Shown here piece after piece: positions 1 to 6,650 of a DNA stretch of 11,773 nt. Source of the stretch: Aquiluna sp. (GTDB taxonomy: Bacteria; Actinomycetota; Actinomycetes; Actinomycetales; Microbacteriaceae); NCBI GenBank assembly GCA_016780945.1, contig JADHKY010000029.1:1-11773 (forward strand), written 5' to 3'. A program made the position numbers and the translations under genes. The notes beneath the pieces were generated by a model that was not told the DNA's origin, did no database searches, and saw only the letters and a program-made list of their open reading frames with translations. Numbering within the stretch: the first letter of the stretch is position 1; every line of letters starts with the position of its first letter.

Positions 1-2871
1 AACTCCTTTGCTCGGCCTGATCAAATTCTCGGACTCACCTTTACCAAAAAGGCTGCGGCAGAACTCTCATCGAGGGTTCAGCATGGGCTAATCAAGCTCA
101 GGGAGTCAAGCCTTTGGCCCAAAGATCTCGAGGAAGACTTTCTTCCAGCCAAGATCGTCACTTATAACTCCTTTGGAAACGAGATTTTTCGTTCGCTGGC
201 GCTCGAAATTGGTTTTGAGTCCGATGCGAAGTTGATTACCGACGCTGCGAGTACAGCACTTGCCAAGGAGCTACTCGACAGCGCCTCGTTGAGCGACTAT
301 CCCGGGCTGGAGCATTGGCAACTCACCGGGGGCAGCTTGCTCACTGCCGTTTTGAAGGCAGCGGGTTTACTAACTGATCACAGAGTTCAGGCGCAGTCGG
401 TTCAGGATTATCTGGACGAATTCTCAAACCACCTCGCCAGCATCCCCAAGAATGAAAAACAGGACGGGCGGTTTAGCTACACCCAAGACTTTTTGGACGA
501 TGCCGCCAAAAACAAATTGATATTCGAGCTAGCCCAGCGCTACCGGGATCTCAAGCGCGAGCGCAATGTCGTGGACTTTTCCGATCAGGTCGCGCTTGCC
601 CTTGAGGCTCTGGAAAGAGTTGATTTCGAGCTCGATTACAGGTTCGTAATGCTCGACGAGTATCAGGACACCTCAAATATTCAGACTGAACTGCTGGCCC
701 GACTCTTTGCCGGCCGGCCGGTAATGGCCGTTGGCGACCCAAACCAGGCCATCTACGGATGGCGCGGAGCATCAAGTGAAAACCTTGCAAACTTCCACCT
801 GGACTTCGGCGGATCCGCGACCTTCGCACTCTCGGCCTCCTGGCGCTCGGGGGCAAAGATTCTCGATGCCGCAAACCACATAGCCTCTGAGATTCCCCAG
901 ACCGGCCTGACCCCAATCTCGCTGACCAGTGGTTTGGGGCACGAATCTCAAGTTGAGGTCAGCATCTTTCAAGACGAACTAACCGAGGTGGAGGCGGTGG
1001 CAAGCTACCTCGCGTCGGAGGTTGATGCCGAAACTAGCTGCGCAATACTTTTCCGCACCAGGGCCTCGATGAAGCTTTACTCGACAAAACTCAGCAAATT
1101 AGGTGTCACCCACGAGGTCACCGGCCTTTCCGGCCTGATTGAGGAGCCAGAGGTCGCAGATCTCATTGCAATTCTCAAGGTCCTGGTTCAGCCCGAGGCC
1201 GGTGCCGAGCTCCTCCGCATTGCGGCCGGCCCCAAGTTTCGTATCGCACCTTCAGACCTGGTCGCACTCGCAGAGTCAGCAAGGAGGCTCAGCTCCATCC
1301 GGACAGAAGTTGATCAGTCGAAACCGGTGACCATCGTCGAGCTAATTGACGAAATAGAGAAGCCTTCAAACAAGGGCAAGCTGGGATTGAGCGCTGAGGG
1401 CGAGGCGAGGCTGACGCGGCTTGCCAAAATCCTCGCAAACCTCAGGCGTCAACTCGCGCTCGCACCCAGTGAGATTGCGCAATTGGCAATTTCACAATTT
1501 GAACTCGACATTGAGCTTTTTGCCCATAGCGATGCAGAGAATCCACTTGCAAACCTTCAGGCCTTTCTCGCTCGCATTGCAGAGTTCGAATCCATGGCCG
1601 AGACCCTCTCCTTGTCAACATTTGTCTCCTGGCTAGATCTAGCTAAAGACCAGGAACGCTTTGAGGTTCCTCGCTCGGGAAGCAAAAAGGGCGTGGTTCA
1701 GCTCATGACCATCCACGCCGCCAAGGGTCTTGAGTGGGACGTGGTTGTGCTGCCGCAATTTACCGAGGGGACTTTCCCCACCGGCGCAAAGGGACTTGCT
1801 GGAGAGCTTGAGGCTGGCGAGCTCCCCACAATTCTCAGACAGGATCGGGGATCCCTTCCCCAGGTCGAGTTCAAGAAGGCGGCCAATCAGAATGAGTTCA
1901 AGAGGCAAAACGATGCCTATCGGGAGCAAAACCGCGAGCGTCAGCTAATTGAGGAGCGCAGGTTGTGCTACGTCGCGATCACCAGAGCCGCAAAGAAGCT
2001 TTTGATAACCGCGTCGCATTTCTCCCGCAGCGCAGCGAAACCAAAGGAGCTCTCGAGGTTTCTGCTTGAGCTATTGGAAAGAGAACTGGTTCAGGCTGAA
2101 ATACCAGAGGTTGGAGAGCGGCCAGAGTTTCCTGAGCGGCAAATTAGTTGGCCATTTGATCCGCTCGGGAACAGGCGCCAAGGTTGGGAGCAGGCCGCGA
2201 GCCTGGTGTCGACTGCACCCCCTGCGAGTATCGACAAGGTAGCTGAGCTGGCACTTTTGCTGGAGGAGCGAGAGCGCTCTGGCGAGATTCTGGCTCAGTT
2301 GCCTTTGAGGCTTTCGGCATCTTCGGTTGTTGCCCTGCTTGCTGATCCTGGCAAATTTGCCGCCTCGTTGATTCGCCCGGTCCCGAGTGAGTACTCCGAG
2401 GCAGCAGCACTTGGCACCAGCTTCCACGCCAGCCTTGAGAGTGCGTTTTTGGCCGGAAGCGAACTCGACCTGGCCTCATGGGAGGAGACAGAAAGAAAGC
2501 TCGGGGTTAGCTTTCTTGAAAGTCGCTTTGCCAAACTCACCCCGGAGCTGGTGGAAACGCCAATTGAGTTCTCCCTAGGTGGGACCGTCGTGGTTTGCAA
2601 ACTCGATGCCGTCTACAAACTCGATGACTTATGGCACGTTGTGGACTGGAAGTCGGGCAAGATACCTAGCTCCAAGCAGGAGATTGCCGAAAAGGCTGTG
2701 CAGCTGGCCCTTTATCGAATCGCTCTTTCGCGTCACAAGAAGATTCCGGTGGAACGAATTCAAGCCAGCTTCTTCTATGCCGCAAGTGGTGAGGAGCTAA
2801 TGCCAGAGCTGCCTTCAGAGAAGGAAATCGGAGAGCGATTAGCCGAATTTAGAAAAGTTCGTCGAGGCTAG
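1..2871 (+). CDS. adnB: AdnB-type ATP-dependent helicase-nuclease, 5' partial
   Basis: The frame is open from base 1 to the TAG at 2869-2871, giving 956 visible residues. The true start and the Walker A motif lie upstream. Residue numbers count from base 1. Superfamily 1A helicase motifs follow in order: Ia (LTFTKKAAAEL, 12-22), II (DEYQDT, 219-224), III (GDPNQAIYGWRGA, 245-257), IV (SWRS, 280-283), V (TIHAAKGLEWD, 570-580) and VI (RLCYVAITRA, 654-663). The C-terminal module is a PD-(D/E)XK nuclease: H809, D869, the DWKSGK motif (D882, K884) and Q901/Y905 all look intact. Only three cysteines are visible, so an AddB-like iron-sulfur cluster is unlikely here. In mycobacteria AdnA and AdnB form a heterodimeric motor-nuclease that resects double-strand breaks in the cytoplasm. 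AdnB rather than AdnA is inferred from complete helicase motifs and from lying on the uvrD2 side; adnA would be expected just upstream. The 3' end overlaps the opposite-strand gene by 23 bases. A generic AddA/RecB-like nuclease is the alternative. Confidence 0.85.
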   Translation, partial: NSFARPDQILGLTFTKKAAAELSSRVQHGLIKLRESSLWPKDLEEDFLPAKIVTYNSFGNEIFRSLALEIGFESDAKLITDAASTALAKELLDSASLSDYPGLEHWQLTGGSLLTAVLKAAGLLTDHRVQAQSVQDYLDEFSNHLASIPKNEKQDGRFSYTQDFLDDAAKNKLIFELAQRYRDLKRERNVVDFSDQVALALEALERVDFELDYRFVMLDEYQDTSNIQTELLARLFAGRPVMAVGDPNQAIYGWRGASSENLANFHLDFGGSATFALSASWRSGAKILDAANHIASEIPQTGLTPISLTSGLGHESQVEVSIFQDELTEVEAVASYLASEVDAETSCAILFRTRASMKLYSTKLSKLGVTHEVTGLSGLIEEPEVADLIAILKVLVQPEAGAELLRIAAGPKFRIAPSDLVALAESARRLSSIRTEVDQSKPVTIVELIDEIEKPSNKGKLGLSAEGEARLTRLAKILANLRRQLALAPSEIAQLAISQFELDIELFAHSDAENPLANLQAFLARIAEFESMAETLSLSTFVSWLDLAKDQERFEVPRSGSKKGVVQLMTIHAAKGLEWDVVVLPQFTEGTFPTGAKGLAGELEAGELPTILRQDRGSLPQVEFKKAANQNEFKRQNDAYREQNRERQLIEERRLCYVAITRAAKKLLITASHFSRSAAKPKELSRFLLELLERELVQAEIPEVGERPEFPERQISWPFDPLGNRRQGWEQAASLVSTAPPASIDKVAELALLLEERERSGEILAQLPLRLSASSVVALLADPGKFAASLIRPVPSEYSEAAALGTSFHASLESAFLAGSELDLASWEETERKLGVSFLESRFAKLTPELVETPIEFSLGGTVVVCKLDAVYKLDDLWHVVDWKSGKIPSSKQEIAEKAVQLALYRIALSRHKKIPVERIQASFFYAASGEELMPELPSEKEIGERLAEFRKVRRG

Positions 2872-3943
2872 ATTCGCCCAAATCCTGGACCGGCGCCTCA
2901 GGCATCTCCTCGGCCTCCAACTCGGGTTCTGGCTCTTCGGCTTCTAATTCAGGCTCTGCCGGACTGGTATTCATGACCGCAGTCGCAGTAACCGCAGCGG
3001 CCCCAAGTCCGATGAAGCTGGCAGCTCTCAGCGAGCGCAACGATCCTGCATCCAGCTGCTCCGCAAGATCAGCAAGCATTGCTTCGGCATCTGAGATTGC
3101 CTTTTCCTCCCCGACCGCTAGGCAGTGAGTTAGCCAGGTCGCCAGCTCCAGCTCTGAGTAGAGCTGAGCACGCTGCTGAATGTTCTCATCGGCATTTTCG
3201 CGGTTGGACTTGTAGTGCAGGAGGGCGTCCTCAAAGGTTGAGGGCAGAGCTCCACCGGCTAAATACTTCAGATCCTCTGCGGGGTCTGAGATGGAAAGGT
3301 GCGAGAAGTCCGAAAGTGCAACCACTGACTGCCCCTCGACGTAGACGCTGTCTTGGCTGATTGCTCCGTGAATGACGGTGGTGTGGAAGCGGAAGAGGCC
3401 GACGTCTTCGAGTGCCTCCTCCCAGCGCGAAAGCAGCTTGGCTGGAACCTTTCCCGTGGCAGCTGCCTTGTCCAGCTCTTGAACCTTGGATTGCAAAACT
3501 GCGGTTGCATCCAATTCGACAAGACCGAAGTCTCTAACTACTGCCGGATCGAGCTTGTGAATGGCTGCCATGGCGGAGGCAAAAGTCTGCGAGAAGGCCC
3601 CGGGGGCATACCTCGAAAGATCCGGGGCTTGGCCTGCGACCATTGTCATCACAGCGGCAGTGTTGCCCTCGCCATCGGAAGAAGAACCAACTATGGAGGG
3701 AATTTCGAAGGGCAGCTCGTCCTGAACCTTTGCGATGGCCCTAAGTCCCTGCATGAGCTGCGCCTGCTCGGCCACACCCGCAATCGAGGCCGGGATTGTG
3801 AGGGTGTAGGGGTTGTCTTGGTCATCCCACAATTCGAGAATTTCGAGGTCTGGGTTGTCCGAGATTCTCCTGAAGTTCCTGAAGTTTTTCCCGGGAGCAG
3901 CGTCAGCCGCAAGCGCGGCTAAAATCAAGGCAGGTCGTCCCAC
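2849..3943 (-). CDS. Phosphotransferase-fold protein (probable pseudokinase) with C-terminal membrane segment and acidic tail
   Basis: This is a 364-residue protein if it starts at the GTG at 3943. The frame stays open up to a GTG at 3997, but homologous actinobacterial proteins, as I recall them, begin close to the (R)PALILAALA stretch. It resembles the aminoglycoside/macrolide phosphotransferase (APH) family. The catalytic loop reads HGAISQDSV (192-200), where active members have HGDxxxxN; the Asp is Ala194 and the Asn is not kept. The following metal-binding region is present as SDFSHLSISDPAEDL (211-225). No clear N-terminal nucleotide-binding Lys loop stands out. After the kinase-like part there is one hydrophobic stretch (about 307-324) preceded by arginines, then a Glu/Pro-rich tail with a duplicated EPELEAEE unit. 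By the positive-inside rule the kinase-like domain should be cytoplasmic and the acidic tail outside. It is divergent from the UvrD2-like gene and overlaps adnB tail to tail. Substrate unknown; the fold assignment is fairly firm, loss of activity is inferred. Confidence 0.75.
   Translation of the reverse strand: MGRPALILAALAADAAPGKNFRNFRRISDNPDLEILELWDDQDNPYTLTIPASIAGVAEQAQLMQGLRAIAKVQDELPFEIPSIVGSSSDGEGNTAAVMTMVAGQAPDLSRYAPGAFSQTFASAMAAIHKLDPAVVRDFGLVELDATAVLQSKVQELDKAAATGKVPAKLLSRWEEALEDVGLFRFHTTVIHGAISQDSVYVEGQSVVALSDFSHLSISDPAEDLKYLAGGALPSTFEDALLHYKSNRENADENIQQRAQLYSELELATWLTHCLAVGEEKAISDAEAMLADLAEQLDAGSLRSLRAASFIGLGAAAVTATAVMNTSPAEPELEAEEPEPELEAEEMPEAPVQDLGESSLDELF
2906..2956 (-). repeat. 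Tandem acidic protein repeat EPELEAEE x2 in the tail of the phosphotransferase-like gene
   Basis: Residues 330-337 and 339-346 are identical octapeptides (EPELEAEE) separated by one Pro. At the DNA level (2933-2956 and 2906-2929, minus strand) six of the eight codons differ, every time only at the third base. The repeat is therefore conserved as protein but not as DNA, which fits an old duplication under selection for an acidic, Pro-containing tail rather than recent slippage. Confidence 0.8.
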
Positions 3944-3950
3944 GTCACAA

Positions 3951-3956
3951 AGGTTA
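3951..3956 (-). promoter_or_regulatory. Candidate -10 element (TAACCT) for leaderless transcription of the phosphotransferase-like gene
   Basis: On the minus strand TAACCT matches the actinobacterial TANNNT -10 pattern. It ends seven bases before the GTG at 3943, so transcription could begin at the start codon. No Shine-Dalgarno sequence precedes this GTG, which agrees with leaderless expression. No good -35 element is visible. A second TANNNT match, TAGGTT (3960-3965, minus), would give a leader of about ten bases. Confidence 0.4.
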
Positions 3957-3964
3957 GACAACCT
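3951..3964. repeat. Short inverted repeat AGGTT-N4-AACCT in the divergent promoter region
   Basis: A perfect 5-base dyad with a 4-base centre covers the candidate -10 of the minus-strand gene. An overlapping dyad, GGTTA-N10-TAACC (3952-3971), extends it. Placement between divergent genes and over a -10 is what an operator would look like, but repeats this short can occur by chance. The rest of the 66-base intergenic region (3944-4009) contains a GCGGCCGC palindrome (3974-3981) and no other obvious signal. Confidence 0.3.
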
Positions 3965-3998
3965 ATTAACCGCGCGGCCGCATCGCCACGCGCACACT

Positions 3999-4004
3999 TA
4001 GGAT
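3999..4004 (+). promoter_or_regulatory. Candidate -10 element (TAGGAT) for the UvrD2-like helicase gene
   Basis: TAGGAT fits the TANNNT -10 pattern and ends five bases before the TTG start at 4010, so the transcript could be leaderless or nearly so. The same bases contain AGGA (4000-4003), which with a six-base spacer would serve as a Shine-Dalgarno site if the promoter were further upstream. Both readings cannot be true of the same transcript. No clear -35 hexamer is seen 16-18 bases upstream. Confidence 0.35.
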
Positions 4005-4009
4005 TCGAA

Positions 4010-5632
4010 TTGAACGCTCAGAGTGGAAGTGACATCCTCAGCTCGCTGGATGCGGAGCAACTCGAGGCTGCCACGACGCTCAAGGGGCCGGTGAGAATTA
4101 TTGCGGGGCCGGGTAGCGGAAAGACTAGAACCGTCTCCCATAGAATCGCGCACGGAATTGCAACCGGTCACTTCAACCCCCAAAAAGTCCTAGCCCTCAC
4201 CTACACAAACCGAGCCGCAGCGGAGCTTAGACAGCGCCTTCGTTCGCTAGGTGCGGCTACGGTGCAGGTGAGGACTTTCCACGCTGCCGCGCTGTCGCAG
4301 CTGCAGTATTTCTGGCCTCAGCTGACCGGTTCAACCGCACCCAAGCTGCTCACCAGTAAGCGAGCAATCTTGAAGGAGGCGGTGGGGCAGAAAGTGAAAC
4401 TAACCGAGGCGCAGCTTTCTGAGTTGTCCTCCGAGTTTGAATATCTTCGCTATTCGCTGAGTGATTTGCCGGCTTACTTTTTATCTGGGCGTCTTCCCAG
4501 GTTTGCGGATGAGGAAAAGTTCTCACAATGGTTTGACTACTTCCAGGCTCTAAAAAAGGAGCGGCGCCTAATCGACTGGGAGGATGCTCTGCTGCTCTGC
4601 ACAGGGATGTTGCGCAATGAGCCGAGAGCAATGTCTCATTTCGAGCAGCAGTATCGTCACTTCACTGTCGATGAGTATCAGGACATCTCGCCCTTGCAGC
4701 AGGGTCTCTTGGAGACCTGGCTAGGCGATCGAGAGGAAGTCTGTGTGGTGGGCGATCCAAGGCAGAACATCTATAGCTTTGCCGGCTCCTCGACTGACTT
4801 CTTGCTTGGCTTTGACTCTCGTTATCCAAATAGTTCCAGCTTTGAACTCACCACCAACTATCGCTCTGCTGGGGACATCGTTGAGGCAGCCAACGGCCTA
4901 TTTCCTGACCAGCCCATAGTTGCGGCCAAGAAAGTTTCCGGCCTTATCTCTCAGCAGACACTTCCGACTGCGGCTGAAGAGGCCAGGGTCGTGGCGGAGG
5001 CAATCGCCAAGGCTGCTGGCAGCTCAAAGCTCTCGAGGATTGCCGTGCTGGCCCGAATCAACTCTCAACTTGAGGCCGTGGAATCCGAACTTAGGTCGCT
5101 GGGTGTTGAAACGCAGGTCAGAGGCCAGGGCCGATTCTTTAGACAACCAAATGTGATGCAGGCACTGAGCGCCATTAGAGCCCTTGCGCTTTCGGAGTTG
5201 ACTCAGCCGCTGTTTGTTGAAATCTCCAACATCCTTTCCTCACTGGGCTGGAGCTCTCGCGGCGAGGGGCCTAGCTGGGCCGAGCTGAACTGGTTTATCG
5301 AGGTGATGGACGAACTGGGGGATCCCTCGCTTGAGGAACTAATTAGGGAACTGGATGAGCGGGAGCGTTCTGGTCACGAACCACAGCGCGAGGCTGTCAC
5401 GCTTGCGACAATTCATGCGACCAAGGGCCTTGAGTGGGAGCGAGTGTTTCTAATTGGTGTCAATGACGGGCTCTACCCAATCTCCCATGCCAAGACTAAA
5501 GAGCAGCTGGAGGAGGAGAAGAGGTTGTTCTACGTTGCAATCACTAGGGCGGAGACCTACTTAGACATCTCCTCGACCGGCAAGGTGCCGAGCCCTTTCA
5601 TCGAACACCTCCACCACAGCCGCAAGGACTAG
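4010..5632 (+). CDS. uvrD2: Short UvrD2-like superfamily 1A DNA helicase
   Basis: A 540-residue ATP-dependent 3'-5' DNA helicase of the UvrD/PcrA family. All motifs are present: Q motif (L13, D14, E16, Q17), Walker A AGPGSGKT (32-39), Ia (ALTYTNRAAAEL, 62-73), Walker B DEYQD (221-225), III (GDPRQNIYSFAG, 248-259), IV (NYRS, 283-286), V (TIHATKGLEW, 467-476) and VI (RLFYVAITRA, 505-514). The TTG at 4010 is the first usable start in the frame and leaves the usual short lead before the Q motif. Mycobacterial UvrD2 is about 700 residues and carries a tetracysteine linker and an HRDC domain after motif VI. This protein ends 26 residues after motif VI and has neither. Position between an AdnB homologue and the Zincin_2/YlbL genes supports orthology with uvrD2 over uvrD1/pcrA. 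It overlaps the opposite-strand ThiF-like gene by 35 bases. Expected role: unwinding in DNA repair or replication-fork processing, in the cytoplasm. Confidence 0.88.
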   Translation: MNAQSGSDILSSLDAEQLEAATTLKGPVRIIAGPGSGKTRTVSHRIAHGIATGHFNPQKVLALTYTNRAAAELRQRLRSLGAATVQVRTFHAAALSQLQYFWPQLTGSTAPKLLTSKRAILKEAVGQKVKLTEAQLSELSSEFEYLRYSLSDLPAYFLSGRLPRFADEEKFSQWFDYFQALKKERRLIDWEDALLLCTGMLRNEPRAMSHFEQQYRHFTVDEYQDISPLQQGLLETWLGDREEVCVVGDPRQNIYSFAGSSTDFLLGFDSRYPNSSSFELTTNYRSAGDIVEAANGLFPDQPIVAAKKVSGLISQQTLPTAAEEARVVAEAIAKAAGSSKLSRIAVLARINSQLEAVESELRSLGVETQVRGQGRFFRQPNVMQALSAIRALALSELTQPLFVEISNILSSLGWSSRGEGPSWAELNWFIEVMDELGDPSLEELIRELDERERSGHEPQREAVTLATIHATKGLEWERVFLIGVNDGLYPISHAKTKEQLEEEKRLFYVAITRAETYLDISSTGKVPSPFIEHLHHSRKD

Positions 5633-6599
5633 CAGCAGGCTGAAAGGCCATTAGCGAACCACCCCGATCTAGTCGGAGTGCACTGCTCGAGACGAAAGAG
5701 CCGTGGTCAATGAAGTCAAGTAGCAGGTTCGTCACCACTCCCGTGGCGAAGAGAATCATGGCGCTGTCCTCGTTTGAGCGATCTAGGGCGAGAAGCTGGG
5801 GTGCAATGGTTTGCCAATTTGAATCTGCCTCAAACCTGGCCCTTTCGATGCAGCCAATACAAGGGGTCTTTCCAGGCAAGACCAGCGGGCTAATCTCGAC
5901 GCCTTCCTCGTCAAAGCAAATGGCCACGTGCGGCACGTCCCTTGCCAGCCAGGTTTGGTAGGAGAGCGGATCAACGATGTCGTTCGCCATCAGTACTGCG
6001 GCCGTGACGGTGTCGAGAGAGCCGGATCTACGCGAGTGGAACTGCAGCTGAGTGTTCTCAAGCTGAGTTTTTGCACTCGTCGCCCTGGGAAGGCCGATGC
6101 TGGACCTTGGGTGACCAAGTGGCAGGCAATCCCTATCGCTGACCCTGAGTTGATCGAGGGTTAGAAGTGTCCCGATTTCAGACGCCGACAGCGCCTTAGC
6201 AAAAACCAATCCGGTGCGGCCGAGACTCTCGATGAATATGCGCGATTTTCGTCGCCTCGCTAGCGCATCTGCAAAGTCTCCTTCGGCGGAGAACAGCCTC
6301 GCTAGCTCTGCGAACTTGGTATCGATTTCTGCCGCTGTCAACTCTGGGGGTAGGCGGCCACTCTCACTCAACACCGAAGAAACCCGATCAACAACGCTCC
6401 CAACTGTCTCGCTGTCAGCTCTGGCGAGCTGTGGCAAAGACTGGACTTGACTGGCGGTAATGCCGGCCTCGAGGTAGTCAAGAATTCGCAGCTCGGGTTC
6501 GCTGAGCGACTCGACCCTCAGAGGTTTGCGATACCCGTACTGCCTGATGTTGTCGGCAAGCCAGAGCCTTGCCAGTCGGGGATTGATTTGGGTTGCCAC
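5598..6599 (-). CDS. ThiF/E1-like Rossmann-fold protein (Rv3196-like) with CxxC/CxC zinc site
   Basis: A 333-residue protein starting at GTG 6599, the first start codon after the upstream gene's stop; no Shine-Dalgarno sequence is visible. Residues 1-110 form an N-terminal region like that of actinobacterial Rv3196 or azole-peptide cyclodehydratase-like proteins. A Rossmann nucleotide-binding segment follows (IFIESLGRTGLVFAKAL, 121-137), with an acidic loop (VSDRD, 153-157). Four cysteines in the arrangement of the E1/ThiF structural zinc site are kept: C247/C250 (CIGC) and C326/C328 (CGC). The glycine loop reads S-L-G-R-T-G, with Ser where the first Gly is expected, and no N-x-x-R-Q adenylation motif is seen. 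Canonical members activate a C-terminal carboxylate by adenylation. No precursor peptide or ubiquitin-like partner is encoded nearby. It is downstream of the Zincin_2 gene, same strand, 51-base gap, a probable operon. Biochemical role unknown. Confidence 0.72.
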   Translation of the reverse strand: MATQINPRLARLWLADNIRQYGYRKPLRVESLSEPELRILDYLEAGITASQVQSLPQLARADSETVGSVVDRVSSVLSESGRLPPELTAAEIDTKFAELARLFSAEGDFADALARRRKSRIFIESLGRTGLVFAKALSASEIGTLLTLDQLRVSDRDCLPLGHPRSSIGLPRATSAKTQLENTQLQFHSRRSGSLDTVTAAVLMANDIVDPLSYQTWLARDVPHVAICFDEEGVEISPLVLPGKTPCIGCIERARFEADSNWQTIAPQLLALDRSNEDSAMILFATGVVTNLLLDFIDHGSFVSSSALRLDRGGSLMAFQPAASPCGCGGGVR

Positions 6600-6650
6600 G
6601 TGGGGAGTGTGGCAAACATTTCCAGATTGCTCTCTAGGTTCTCCACAGCC

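Noticed and set aside
2871..2900. Search for an intrinsic terminator after the AdnB-type gene
   Set aside because: No GC-rich stem followed by a T run is visible; the region is coding on the other strand.
3353..3922. 189-codon open frame on the plus strand opposite the phosphotransferase-like gene
   Set aside because: It is antisense to a gene with family resemblance, Gly/Cys/Arg-rich, and has no recognisable domain or ribosome binding site; a shadow of coding on the other strand.
3974..3981. GCGGCCGC palindrome between divergent genes
   Set aside because: An 8-base GC palindrome is easily expected by chance in this composition and is not linked to the candidate promoter elements.
3944..3997. 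Longer phosphotransferase-like start at GTG 3997 or TTG 3961
   Set aside because: The added residues (Cys/Arg/Trp-rich) do not resemble the family N-terminus, and they would read through the dyad and candidate -10. The choice remains uncertain without transcript data.
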